Position numbers and translations under genes: made by a program
In this document: piece by piece, positions 8,608-17,254 of the stretch
How positions within the stretch are numbered: the first letter of the stretch is position 1
How the letters are laid out: each line of letters begins with the position of its first letter
Assembly: GCA_040389045.1 (NCBI GenBank)
Contig: JAZKAT010000006.1
Span: forward strand, 1-64,000
DNA from: UBA5158 sp040389045
GTDB lineage: Bacteria > Pseudomonadota > Gammaproteobacteria > DSM-16500
Direction: 5' to 3'
Length of the DNA: 64,000 bases
The notes under the pieces: generated by a model
The model's input: only the letters and a program-made list of their open reading frames with translations
Database searches by the model: none
What the model was told of the DNA's origin: nothing

Positions 8608-9609
8608 TTATTGATATTCTTGTGCTTGCTTATAGGTAAGCTTGTTTTCTCGCATGAGCTGATTTAATTTAGTTGCTTGTTCAAGTAATACTTTTGTATC
8701 TAGCAATTCAACTGTTTTCTTCGCTTTCTCAGCCAATAAAGTTCGCAGTTCAAAACTATCAATGAAGGAAATAAAACTTAAAGCATTTTCTTGTGTACTT
8801 ATATTATGATCCGCATTCCAAGCTCCCCACAAGGCTTGTTTTACATTTGCTCCACGGAGAACCAAATCATTGATAAGGGCTACATTCCCACCGCTGGCTG
8901 CTCCATTTGCAGCGTGATCTATACTGGCTCCGCGAGCGATCAAATCATTGGTAAGGGCCACATGACCCCCAAATGCTGCACCCTGAACAGCGTTACTTAA
9001 ATTTGCTCCGTGACTAATTAGCTCCTGGGTAAGTTCTACATATCCGCCACTTGCTGCACCGTGCACGGCATTATGTATGCTTGCTCCATTGCTAATTAAT
9101 TCATTGGTAAATTCAGTATGCCCACCAAATGCTGCGCCCCACACGGCATAATCCAATTTTGCTCCACGCTCGATCAGATTATTGGTAAGTTTAATATGGC
9201 CACCCTGCGCTGCCCCATAGGCTGAAAAATCTAAGCTCGCACCTTGATTAATTAGTTCATTGGTAAGTTCTACATGGCCTCCGCATGCTGCACCCCAGGC
9301 AGCATAATCTATATTTGCCCCGCGCTCGATCAGCTCATTCATAAATTCTAAATGGCAACCATGAGCCGCTCCTCGTACGGCAGGATTTAAATTCGCTTTA
9401 AATTTATTAATTAAAAACTCAACGGACTCGTAATCTCCTTCCTTGGCCAAAAGAATGATTGGGTTATTTTCACCTTGAAAAATACCAATAAAATTTGCTG
9501 TTTCAATGAGAGCCGATAGTGATTTTACATCTTTGGTTTTCACTAATTGATAAAACGTCTCAAGTTGCAGCTTTGTGTACTGATTACTTTTCTCATTGTG
9601 TTTTTCCAT
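8608..9609 (-). CDS. ankyrin-like protein with seven 26-residue repeats
   Basis: 333 residues from ATG 9609, with GGAG five bases upstream and one base after the stop of the preceding gene; a longer frame to 9690 exists but overlaps that gene. Residues 1-48 are an N-terminal helical region, and 49-79 look like an ordinary ankyrin cap (ILLAKEGDYESVEFLI). Residues 80-261 hold seven gap-free units of exactly 26 residues, consensus GAAxGGHxELTNELIxxGAx. This is shorter than the 33-residue ankyrin repeat because the beta-hairpin part is missing. Residues 262-333 are a charged helical tail. Probably a protein-binding solenoid, effector-like. It is second in the PmrA-box operon. Two partial copies lie at 3026-3538 and 6373-6546. 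Confidence 0.85.
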   Translation of the reverse strand: MEKHNEKSNQYTKLQLETFYQLVKTKDVKSLSALIETANFIGIFQGENNPIILLAKEGDYESVEFLINKFKANLNPAVRGAAHGCHLEFMNELIERGANIDYAAWGAACGGHVELTNELINQGASLDFSAYGAAQGGHIKLTNNLIERGAKLDYAVWGAAFGGHTEFTNELISNGASIHNAVHGAASGGYVELTQELISHGANLSNAVQGAAFGGHVALTNDLIARGASIDHAANGAASGGNVALINDLVLRGANVKQALWGAWNADHNISTQENALSFISFIDSFELRTLLAEKAKKTVELLDTKVLLEQATKLNQLMRENKLTYKQAQEYQ

Positions 9610-9610
9610 A

Positions 9611-10726
9611 CTATCTCCGGATAATAGTGCGTTGTGCGGCATTAACCATTTGCAATTCTGGAGTATGTTGATTTGCACTGTATTTAGCATATCCCCCAGC
9701 AGCTAAGCCGCCGGTAAAAAATCCTAAACCTGAAGCTATAGCTAAACTAATTACCCCAGCCGGTGCTAACAAACTCGCAACTACACCGATTAACAAACCA
9801 GCAACAGCGCCTAGCATTGCCTTGACAATAATTCCCAGCCCATGGGAATCTTTATAGGGTTCCATTCCATTATCAAATTGTTCACAATCATCTTGAATTA
9901 CCGTGCCTTCTTCAACTTTTTTGGCAAACTCATTGGCGATTTTTGCAATTGTTAAACAATTTTGTATATTGAACTTAATATTTTTTCCAATCGCGTGTTC
10001 ACTAATAGTGTGTTCCATTAACTTGTTAAATTCATCAAAAAACTTAAGTACATTTTCATTTGTAGTTAGACTATATCTGGCATTAGACAAACCTTCATTA
10101 AATGCGCGCCTTATTATTTCGCTGGAATTCACTATTTCTTGTTTTAGGACCGCTTCAGGAAATGATAAGGGGGTAATACTAGTACTACTTGCGATTCGAC
10201 TGATTATAACTTCAAAATGTTGGTTGAGCCCCGGAAAACGTTGAGTTAAATCGGCAACTTCAAAAGTTAATTCTCCGCTTAATACTTTACGCCCTACCTT
10301 CATAATAAAATTATTTTCAATGGTATTTTTTCCGCCTATAGCTATCATTGGGGCACTACTGGGTTTCTGACAAAGATCACATAATTCTGAATAAGTAACT
10401 GGATAGAAAAATAGTTTCGAAGATTCAAATTGATGAAGTTGGGCAACACTAAGGGCGATAACCACCGCACCACTTAAAATAATAGCAATTTGATTTTCTT
10501 GCTCTTGTTCTGGGGTTTCAATTGCATCTTCTTCTACTACAATTGATAAAGGTTTTTTAGCCGGAACTTCATCTTTCAATTCATCATTCAGTGTTTGAGA
10601 AGCTACACTTTCAAGCAGCACGTGGGCGAGGTGAATATAAGTATTTGCTTCAGTAGGTAACGTTGCCCCTGAAGAGATTGTACCAAGAGCGTCTTGTGCA
10701 ACTTTTACTTTATTACGCAAATTCAT
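9611..10726 (-). CDS. hypothetical protein with C-terminal hydrophobic hairpin, PmrA-box operon
   Basis: 371 residues, no recognised family and no signal peptide. The body is helical, with an acidic Glu/Gln stretch near residues 65-80. The last ~70 residues form a Gly/Ala/Leu-rich hydrophobic hairpin (AVAGLLIGVVASLLAPAG, then a second segment) followed by a short basic end, suggesting membrane insertion. AAGGGA precedes ATG 10726. First gene of a two-gene operon with the ankyrin-like protein (one-base gap, TAG-T-ATG). Its leader and PmrA box are shared with the 558-residue gene at 4442-6118, though the proteins are unrelated. A fragment of its 3' end is at 6548-6761. Confidence 0.75.
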   Translation of the reverse strand: MNLRNKVKVAQDALGTISSGATLPTEANTYIHLAHVLLESVASQTLNDELKDEVPAKKPLSIVVEEDAIETPEQEQENQIAIILSGAVVIALSVAQLHQFESSKLFFYPVTYSELCDLCQKPSSAPMIAIGGKNTIENNFIMKVGRKVLSGELTFEVADLTQRFPGLNQHFEVIISRIASSTSITPLSFPEAVLKQEIVNSSEIIRRAFNEGLSNARYSLTTNENVLKFFDEFNKLMEHTISEHAIGKNIKFNIQNCLTIAKIANEFAKKVEEGTVIQDDCEQFDNGMEPYKDSHGLGIIVKAMLGAVAGLLIGVVASLLAPAGVISLAIASGLGFFTGGLAAGGYAKYSANQHTPELQMVNAAQRTIIRR

Positions 10727-10751
10727 AAGTCATTCCCTTGGGAAAAAGGAC

Positions 10752-10784
10752 ACTATACTGCCGATTTATTAAGGGAAGATTAAG
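10752..10784 (-). promoter_or_regulatory. PmrA box plus -10 for the 371-residue gene
   Basis: On the minus strand: CTTAAT (10779-10784), CTTCC, CTTAAT (10768-10773), ten bases, TATAGT (10752-10757). Exact match to the PmrA box with the same 10-bp gap to the -10 as at 28, 6143 and 32140. The start codon lies 25 bp past the -10. Confidence 0.8.
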
Positions 10785-10927
10785 TTTAAATAGAGTGGTT
10801 AAGATTAAACCAGCGAATTAAAAGCTGTTGGGCGAAGTGAAATCTCCTGAGAGGACCGGCTCAGCTCAACCTATACAAGCGCTTTTGTAAGTTGGGCTGA
10901 ATCTAGGTATTTGAATCGATCATGAGC

Positions 10928-13900
10928 CTAGGGCTTTGCAAGCTGACAGTCACCTGAATCATTAGCAGCCCCTACAACCTGCTCTAGCGCAGCTTTAAAT
11001 TGCGCTACAGTCATGGCATCCGTTAAATTTAAAGTAACAAGTTTCCCTTGTTCACTTATCAATAAAATCATGGGGGGCCCAAAAACATGAAATTGATGGG
11101 CCAAAGCCATACTTTCACTATCAACCATGGTTAAATCAATCCGTAAAAGCATAAATCGATTCATGGTAGGCGCAACCGCGGAATTAGTTAAAATGTCATG
11201 GTCTAATTTGACACAAGCGCTACACCATTTAGCAGTAAAATCCAATAACACTGGCAAATGGGTTTGCTTAGCTTCATTTAGTGCAAACTGTAAATCAGCT
11301 TTGTTTTTAATATTTCTAAAAACCGGTGTTAGCGACAAATTAGTATTAATTGATCTTTCCGTGGAAAGGGATTCTATAGTGCGGTATAAATCCGTATTTA
11401 TAAATAAAGCGTTTAAAAATAATGCTATTCCAAAAATAAATAACATTATTGCCAATGTTTTCGCTATCTTATTAAAAAAGTTGATAACATTTACTTTGAA
11501 AATTCCCATGTACAAAGTAGTTAAAATGATAAATGCAGACCAAAATATAATTGTTACTACTTCACTAATGACTCGACTCACCAGCCAAATCGCGGTCCCC
11601 AATAAAATTAAACCAAAAAAATGTTTAATTTGATTATTCCAATGCGCTGCCTTAGGTAAAATATTTTTGCTGAACAAAGTAATAATCAGTAATGGCACAC
11701 CCATGCCTATACCCATAAAAAATAATCCAACAGCGCCAAGTAAAAGATCGCCGGTTTTAGTAATGAAACTTAATACGCCTAATAAGGGTGCACTGACACA
11801 AGGCGACACAATGAGAATTGACAAGATTCCCATAATCATTACCCCGAGATAAGTACCGCCAGTTTGCAAATTAGACCATTTGTTAATTTTATTTTGAATA
11901 ATTTTAGGCAGTGTTAATTCATAATCATCTAACATACAAACCGCTAACACCAAGAAAATTAAACTAAACATGATTACTATCACCTTCCCCTGCATATATA
12001 CCTGCAAATATATGCCAAACTTACTCGCCAATAATCCTAATAACGAATACATGGAAGCCATAGCTAAAATATAAGTTAAGCATAATAAGAATGTTTTTCT
12101 TTTGCTGACGCCAATAGTATTACCAACGATAATGCTTGCCATGATAGGTACTAAAGGCAATATACAAGGTGTGAATGAAATTAATAGTCCAAATCCTAAA
12201 AACCCCAAAATGAGGAAAAACCAATTACCCTTCTTTAATAAAATTTCAGCATCAGTTAAATTATTTGAGGTAAGGCTGTCTGGATTTTGCAACTTACCTG
12301 CTATGACTTGTTGACCTTTATTCATTTCAGGTGTAGTTAATTCCTGTAATTTATTAATAAAATCCGGAGCAGTATAAATAGGAAATGAGCATTGGAAACC
12401 ATGGCAAACATAGACTACGGGTTTATCCATCACCTGGTATTGCGTAGCTGCGTTCATCATAGGTCCATCACTTTTATCCCACAAATCAATACGTGAGTTA
12501 ACCGGCGAATAGGCTAATGCTGTTAAAAAAAGAATTCTGGTGATAGGGCTAGCTTTAGGCCCAACAATAACAATATGAATTGGAGTACTGGTAACTCGAT
12601 ACACCGACATTAGAATCAGCGCCGGTGGAGTGATTTTTAATATATCAGGATTGATTAAAGATCGAAAACTGCTAAATTGAATTTCTTGAACAGTTTTATT
12701 GCCAGTATAATTATACAACAATGAAGTTAGCCTGATAACTTCGGCATTTTCTTCTGCAGATAAGGTTAAATCTGAACTTGAAGTGTTCGTCAATTCAATC
12801 GAAGAAATAAAGCCAGAATTTCCTGAAGAATTTTTAAAATAAGTATTGATAAATTCAGTAGTAGCCACTGCCCTATTCAGATAAGTTATGTTTTGGGTGG
12901 CTTTATAAAGAGTAAGATACGCAACACCCATTGATACAGTATCATTTAGATAAATTTTATTATTATCATTTATTTCATGACGAAATCCGCCGCCCGGAAT
13001 GCTAAAATTAGTGGCCATTAAAGTTGCGGCTTTTATTGCTTTATTTAATATATCGACATCACCGGTGGCCATATAATAAGTAGCCATGGCAGTTATCATA
13101 GCGCCATTTTCATTGGGAGAAATACGTTTATCAATTTCAGGCATGCCAAGTTGACGACGGTGTATATCATCTAAGTGATAATAATTTGCAGCATCAGCAC
13201 CTTGGTAGGCTTTTTGTCCCGCGTAAAACAAGCTTTCTGGACTGGTCAAATAGTTATTAACATAATTTAATAATATTTTTGCATTTGAAATATAAACGGG
13301 GTCCGGCCAATAGCGAAAAGCATCTGTATACATTTGCAAAGCTTTTGCTTGTGACATTGTCGATTTTGAAAAATCACCATTGGTGTTATATACTCCTCCC
13401 CATACAGGATCGAATAATTTAAATTGATAATCCAGTATGGTTTTGACCCATTGCTGAGATAATTTGACTTGCTCCTCAGCGGAAATCAAAGCATATTTAA
13501 TGCTGTCCATGGTTAAATTTGCGGAAATTATTTCTGGATCGGCAGTCTTATCCAAGAGCCGCCCATATTGCAGGTATTGCTGATTTTTTAATTCGTCTTC
13601 TATCGTTTTGGATAATAATTCATTTGTTATTGCGGGGACGGGCTCTTTAACATTAGCTTCTGGATTAGCACTATCAGCACTATGGTCAATAATTTTTTTT
13701 AAATTAGTTTGCATAAATTCAGCGGTAAAATATCCAGAAAATATTCTTACAATGTGATTATCACCATCTAAAATAAGAATCGTAGGTAATGAACTAATAT
13801 GGTATTTTGCTGCCAAATCTAATCGGTCATCAACGTCTACTAATACAGGTATAAAATTATCTACTACCTGCTTAATAATCTCAGGACTATGCATGGTGGT

Positions 13901-14107
13901 TTTATCCATTTGCTGGCACCAATGGCAAGACTTCGATTTACCATACAGAAAAATATAATGCTTGGTTTTTTTAGCATCGCTAAAGGGCGTATCGGAATAG
14001 GTTTGCCAAGTTATTTCAGTCGCATCAGGTGTTTTTAAAGTGTCAGTGAATCCGCTAGTGCTGATTAAGAGCATCAATAACACAAATACTTGTCTTACTT
14101 TAAGCAT
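10928..14107 (-). CDS. thioredoxin / SPATA20-YyaL-like / DsbD fusion protein
   Basis: About 1059 residues, nearly twice the size of DsbD. Start taken at ATG 14107, with GAGG five bases upstream. Order: signal peptide (~1-22); thioredoxin-like domain with CHWC (~61-64) typical of the DUF255/YyaL family; a long helical six-hairpin-type region (~150-500) ending in the YyaL/SPATA20-like VCHGFQCSFP; then the DsbD membrane domain with about eight segments and its two redox cysteines in FTPCILPLVP and SPCVSAPLLG; then a C-terminal thioredoxin domain with WCSAC (~962-965). DsbD carries electrons from cytoplasmic thioredoxin to the periplasm. The usual DsbD alpha domain is replaced by the YyaL-like module. 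It lies 27 bp behind a secreted Cys-containing peptidase gene, so the pair is probably one operon. Confidence 0.85.
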   Translation of the reverse strand: MLKVRQVFVLLMLLISTSGFTDTLKTPDATEITWQTYSDTPFSDAKKTKHYIFLYGKSKSCHWCQQMDKTTMHSPEIIKQVVDNFIPVLVDVDDRLDLAAKYHISSLPTILILDGDNHIVRIFSGYFTAEFMQTNLKKIIDHSADSANPEANVKEPVPAITNELLSKTIEDELKNQQYLQYGRLLDKTADPEIISANLTMDSIKYALISAEEQVKLSQQWVKTILDYQFKLFDPVWGGVYNTNGDFSKSTMSQAKALQMYTDAFRYWPDPVYISNAKILLNYVNNYLTSPESLFYAGQKAYQGADAANYYHLDDIHRRQLGMPEIDKRISPNENGAMITAMATYYMATGDVDILNKAIKAATLMATNFSIPGGGFRHEINDNNKIYLNDTVSMGVAYLTLYKATQNITYLNRAVATTEFINTYFKNSSGNSGFISSIELTNTSSSDLTLSAEENAEVIRLTSLLYNYTGNKTVQEIQFSSFRSLINPDILKITPPALILMSVYRVTSTPIHIVIVGPKASPITRILFLTALAYSPVNSRIDLWDKSDGPMMNAATQYQVMDKPVVYVCHGFQCSFPIYTAPDFINKLQELTTPEMNKGQQVIAGKLQNPDSLTSNNLTDAEILLKKGNWFFLILGFLGFGLLISFTPCILPLVPIMASIIVGNTIGVSKRKTFLLCLTYILAMASMYSLLGLLASKFGIYLQVYMQGKVIVIMFSLIFLVLAVCMLDDYELTLPKIIQNKINKWSNLQTGGTYLGVMIMGILSILIVSPCVSAPLLGVLSFITKTGDLLLGAVGLFFMGIGMGVPLLIITLFSKNILPKAAHWNNQIKHFFGLILLGTAIWLVSRVISEVVTIIFWSAFIILTTLYMGIFKVNVINFFNKIAKTLAIMLFIFGIALFLNALFINTDLYRTIESLSTERSINTNLSLTPVFRNIKNKADLQFALNEAKQTHLPVLLDFTAKWCSACVKLDHDILTNSAVAPTMNRFMLLRIDLTMVDSESMALAHQFHVFGPPMILLISEQGKLVTLNLTDAMTVAQFKAALEQVVGAANDSGDCQLAKP

Positions 14108-14134
14108 AACCACCTCATGCGATGGTAAAACGAA

Positions 14135-14791
14135 TTACTTCAGCCTAGGTACTATGTATTGTCCCTCGTCGGTGCAGTTATTGCTGCCATGCATTTTTTC
14201 CAATGCGGAAGCTTGCCACAAAGCATCAATCGCAGCGGAAGATAGCACGGTAATACCGCAGCAAGAATCTGAGAATGAAATTGTTTCTTGAGAGGATTTA
14301 GTCGCTTGTTCAAATCCTTTTGCTAATATCCAATGATGATTTACTGTAATTATGGTTGGTACGTTTTGCTTTAAATTTTGTATTATCATTTTAGAATCAA
14401 TTCTATCACCTGTTTCAACACTAAATCCTTTTGAACTCAGCCAATCTGTCATCTGGTTTCGAGTAGTTCCCGTTTCAGTAGCACCCATTTCCAAGGCAAT
14501 GTGTAATTCAGTTTTAGGATTCATATCAGCTGAAGTGAAACGTCCGTAATACTGCATAACAGTCATTAAAACGGCGGGACCACAAGTATAGTTAGTAGTT
14601 TGATGATAAGTTTTACAATCTAAATTCAAGGTATTTTTAGCAGCTTGCCCTTCTGGGGTATCAGAACAGTCGCTGCCTGAAATTGTAATATATTGATCCG
14701 GTGTTTGGGGAGCTGCGAATGCTTGTGGCATTGCAATTAGACATGAAAAAAACCATGTTAATAATATACTCTTTACTATCAATATCTTCAA
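14135..14791 (-). CDS. secreted C39-like cysteine peptidase, TTG start
   Basis: 218 residues, starting at TTG 14791 with a perfect AAGGAGG five bases upstream. Signal peptide ends near FAAPQ (~27). The domain has the papain/C39-like pattern: Cys in YTCGPAVLMT (~70), His in VNHHWILAKG (~152) and a later SDSCCG. It belongs to the Peptidase_C39_2-like group, which acts on or binds peptides; no substrate can be read. Several further Cys suggest disulfides, in keeping with the DsbD fusion encoded 27 bp downstream. A close paralogue lies at 22578-23234, also with a TTG start. Confidence 0.8.
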   Translation of the reverse strand: MKILIVKSILLTWFFSCLIAMPQAFAAPQTPDQYITISGSDCSDTPEGQAAKNTLNLDCKTYHQTTNYTCGPAVLMTVMQYYGRFTSADMNPKTELHIALEMGATETGTTRNQMTDWLSSKGFSVETGDRIDSKMIIQNLKQNVPTIITVNHHWILAKGFEQATKSSQETISFSDSCCGITVLSSAAIDALWQASALEKMHGSNNCTDEGQYIVPRLK

Positions 14792-14970
14792 AAATACCTC
14801 CTTGTTACCCTGGGTTCCTTTTCAAATCCAAATGATAATAGCTATCTACTATTTTAACATATAGGCTTGTTTTTAAGTTAAATACCTGAAGTAAAGTAAG
14901 TCTTATTTAAAGGATTGGTGTTACAATTATAGATATAAGCAAATCTATTCAGTTAGTACGGAGAGACGCG

Positions 14971-15354
14971 ATGGTTAAAAAACAAATCTTGCTAGTGGAT
15001 GACGAGTTAATGCTGTTATATAGCTTAAAACGTATGCTGGATGATTTATACGATATCACTATCGCGGCAGGTGGTCGTAAGGCTATAGATTTAATTAATG
15101 ATAAAAACAACCATTATGATTTAATAATTTGTGATGTCAGTATGCCTGATGTTAACGGTGTTAATCTTTATCTTTATATTGCTAAACATCATCCGGAATT
15201 ACAAAAGAAAATTATTTTTATGACTGGCGGTCCTTCCAGCGTTTATCTTGACGATTTTTTTATGAGCATTGATAATATAAGATTATCAAAACCATTTGAA
15301 TATGAAGATTTACGTCAAACTATCAAAGATTACCTCGAAGCAAATCCCGCTTAA
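14971..15354 (+). CDS. single-domain response regulator (CheY-like)
   Basis: 127 residues, one receiver domain: acidic pair DD at 10-11, phospho-acceptor D55 in IICDVSMPD, Thr of MTGG near 86 and Lys of LSKPF near 105. No output domain. GGAGA before ATG. It faces the stressosome/kinase operon and ends 12 bp from the stop of the hybrid kinase. Its sequence resembles that kinase's second receiver (CDVSMPDVNG versus TDIHMPDVNG), so it may take phosphate from the same kinases. It may act by protein contact or as a phosphate sink. Confidence 0.88.
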   Translation: MVKKQILLVDDELMLLYSLKRMLDDLYDITIAAGGRKAIDLINDKNNHYDLIICDVSMPDVNGVNLYLYIAKHHPELQKKIIFMTGGPSSVYLDDFFMSIDNIRLSKPFEYEDLRQTIKDYLEANPA

Positions 15355-15366
15355 AATACCTGGTCT

Positions 15367-17241
15367 TTAGCTAAAAGTATTGTCTATCACCTGTAATAAT
15401 TGATCTGGTGTAAAAGGTTTTTCTAAACAAGGATTATTAACACTCTTAAGAAATTCTTTGGTCTTCGGGCTGTCACGATTTGCGGTCATAAATATCATAT
15501 GCTTTATAAGATTATGATTATTTCTATCAACGAATTGATATAAATCCATGCCATTGACATCGGGCATATGAATATCCGTAACTATTACTTCAAAATTATT
15601 ATCTGCTTTAGTCAGTAACTTAAGCGCAGAACGCGCATTACAAGTAGTGACTTCATGGTATTGCTCTAGTGCTTGCTTAATGGCCGATAATATCATGGGC
15701 TCATCATCGATAACCAATATTTTTTTATGCTTGAAACTTCCTATCACGTCGGTAGAAGGTGCTATAGTAAGCTGGTAAGGCAAGTAGACAGAGAAAGTAC
15801 TTCCTTTACCAACAATACTTTCCACCTTTATTTCGCCACCTAAACTATGGATAATGTCATAACAGATTGACAAACCAATACCTGTCCCTATTCCAGCGGG
15901 TTTGGTAGTAAAAAACGGTTCAAATATTTTTGCTAAATCATGTGGTTCTATACCTTTACCAGTATCAATGATGTCAATTCGAATTCTATTTTTTTGAACA
16001 CGAGTTTTTATTTTAATTAGATTACTATTAATATTATCCATATCCATGGCTTGACTAGCATTCAAAATCAAGTTTAAAAAAACCTGTTGCAACTGGTTAT
16101 TACTTAAAAATACCTGCGGCAAATCATCAGCAAATTCAGCTTCTAGTCGAGCATGATTTTTATATTGGGGCTGCGCCATATTAATGGCAAAATTAAGAGT
16201 ATCATGTACATTAAATAAGGTAACATCTTCATCATCAATACGACCAAACCCTTTTAATTCACGAACTATCTCGGTGATTCTTTCGGCTCCCTGCCTGGTT
16301 TCACTGATAACTTCTTCTAATTTCGGTAACAATTCTACCGGATCCTCCTCCCCTGCTTTTAACAGTTTAACTTTCATTCTTAAATAATCCAGATTATTCA
16401 AAATCCATGTCATAGGATTGTTAATTTCATGAATAATTCCTGCGGCCAATACTCCCACAGTTGCGAGTTTATCAGCTAATAATGTTTGAGAACGTAGTTT
16501 CTTAGCTTCAGTAATATCGTTTAAGATGCTAAACATAAATTTTTCATCACCTTCATCCACATATATAGCGGTGAATTCGATATCACGTATATCACCATTT
16601 GGATTTTGGATATGTTCTTCGTAAGGTCCTATGGTTTTTTCTACTAATAATTTTTGCAGTTGTACTCCTGCATAAATTTTATTTGAAGTTTCAATAAAAT
16701 CTTTAAAATTCTTGCCAATAATATTTTCTCGGTCACTGCCAAATATAACTTCAGTTTTTTTATTAATATCAGAAATAATACCATTATGATCAAAAACAAA
16801 AATTCCACAAGAAGCGTTTTCCATAATTGAACGATAACGTTTTTGAGCCGCAACCATTTTTGCTTCCGTACTATGTTTAAATAAGGCTAATTCAATAGCA
16901 TTATGTAAATCACGGGTTTCGAAAGGTTTAGTTAAGTAACCATAAGGGCCACTTAATCTAGCTCTATCAAAAGTGTCCTCATCATTATAAGCAGTGAGAA
17001 AAATAATCGGAATATTATAGAGACCCGTAATTTGTTGCGCTGCGTCAGTGCCATCCATTTTACCTTTTAGCACAATGTCCATTAAAATTAAACTTGGATG
17101 AATGGTCCCTGCCAATACAATGGCTTCTTCTCCAGAAGCAATAGTTGCTGTGGCCTTATAGCCTAATTTCTCTAGACGGTGCTGAATGTCCATGGCGGTA
17201 ATGGCTTCATCCTCAACAACAAGAATAGTACTGTCCTTCAT
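15367..17241 (-). CDS. hybrid histidine kinase REC-PAS-HisKA-HATPase-REC
   Basis: 624 residues, cytoplasmic (no membrane segments). First receiver ~1-120 with D55 (LILMDIVLKG); PAS ~130-245; HisKA with H271 in IIHEINNPM; HATPase ~360-490 with DTGKGI and GIGTGIGLSICYDI; second receiver ~505-624 with D556 (VIVTDIHMPD). A receiver at both ends suggests a relay integrating an upstream phosphoryl donor. It is last in the stressosome operon, 13 bp behind the RsbU-N-like kinase, which could phosphorylate D55. The PAS domain has no obvious ligand signature. Confidence 0.9.
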   Translation of the reverse strand: MKDSTILVVEDEAITAMDIQHRLEKLGYKATATIASGEEAIVLAGTIHPSLILMDIVLKGKMDGTDAAQQITGLYNIPIIFLTAYNDEDTFDRARLSGPYGYLTKPFETRDLHNAIELALFKHSTEAKMVAAQKRYRSIMENASCGIFVFDHNGIISDINKKTEVIFGSDRENIIGKNFKDFIETSNKIYAGVQLQKLLVEKTIGPYEEHIQNPNGDIRDIEFTAIYVDEGDEKFMFSILNDITEAKKLRSQTLLADKLATVGVLAAGIIHEINNPMTWILNNLDYLRMKVKLLKAGEEDPVELLPKLEEVISETRQGAERITEIVRELKGFGRIDDEDVTLFNVHDTLNFAINMAQPQYKNHARLEAEFADDLPQVFLSNNQLQQVFLNLILNASQAMDMDNINSNLIKIKTRVQKNRIRIDIIDTGKGIEPHDLAKIFEPFFTTKPAGIGTGIGLSICYDIIHSLGGEIKVESIVGKGSTFSVYLPYQLTIAPSTDVIGSFKHKKILVIDDEPMILSAIKQALEQYHEVTTCNARSALKLLTKADNNFEVIVTDIHMPDVNGMDLYQFVDRNNHNLIKHMIFMTANRDSPKTKEFLKSVNNPCLEKPFTPDQLLQVIDNTFS

Positions 17242-17254
17242 ATAATCCTCTCTA

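Noticed and set aside
9610..9690. Longer N-terminus for the ankyrin-like protein starting at 9690.
   Set aside because: It overlaps the coding end of the upstream gene and has no ribosome binding site, whereas ATG 9609 has GGAG and one-base spacing from the stop.
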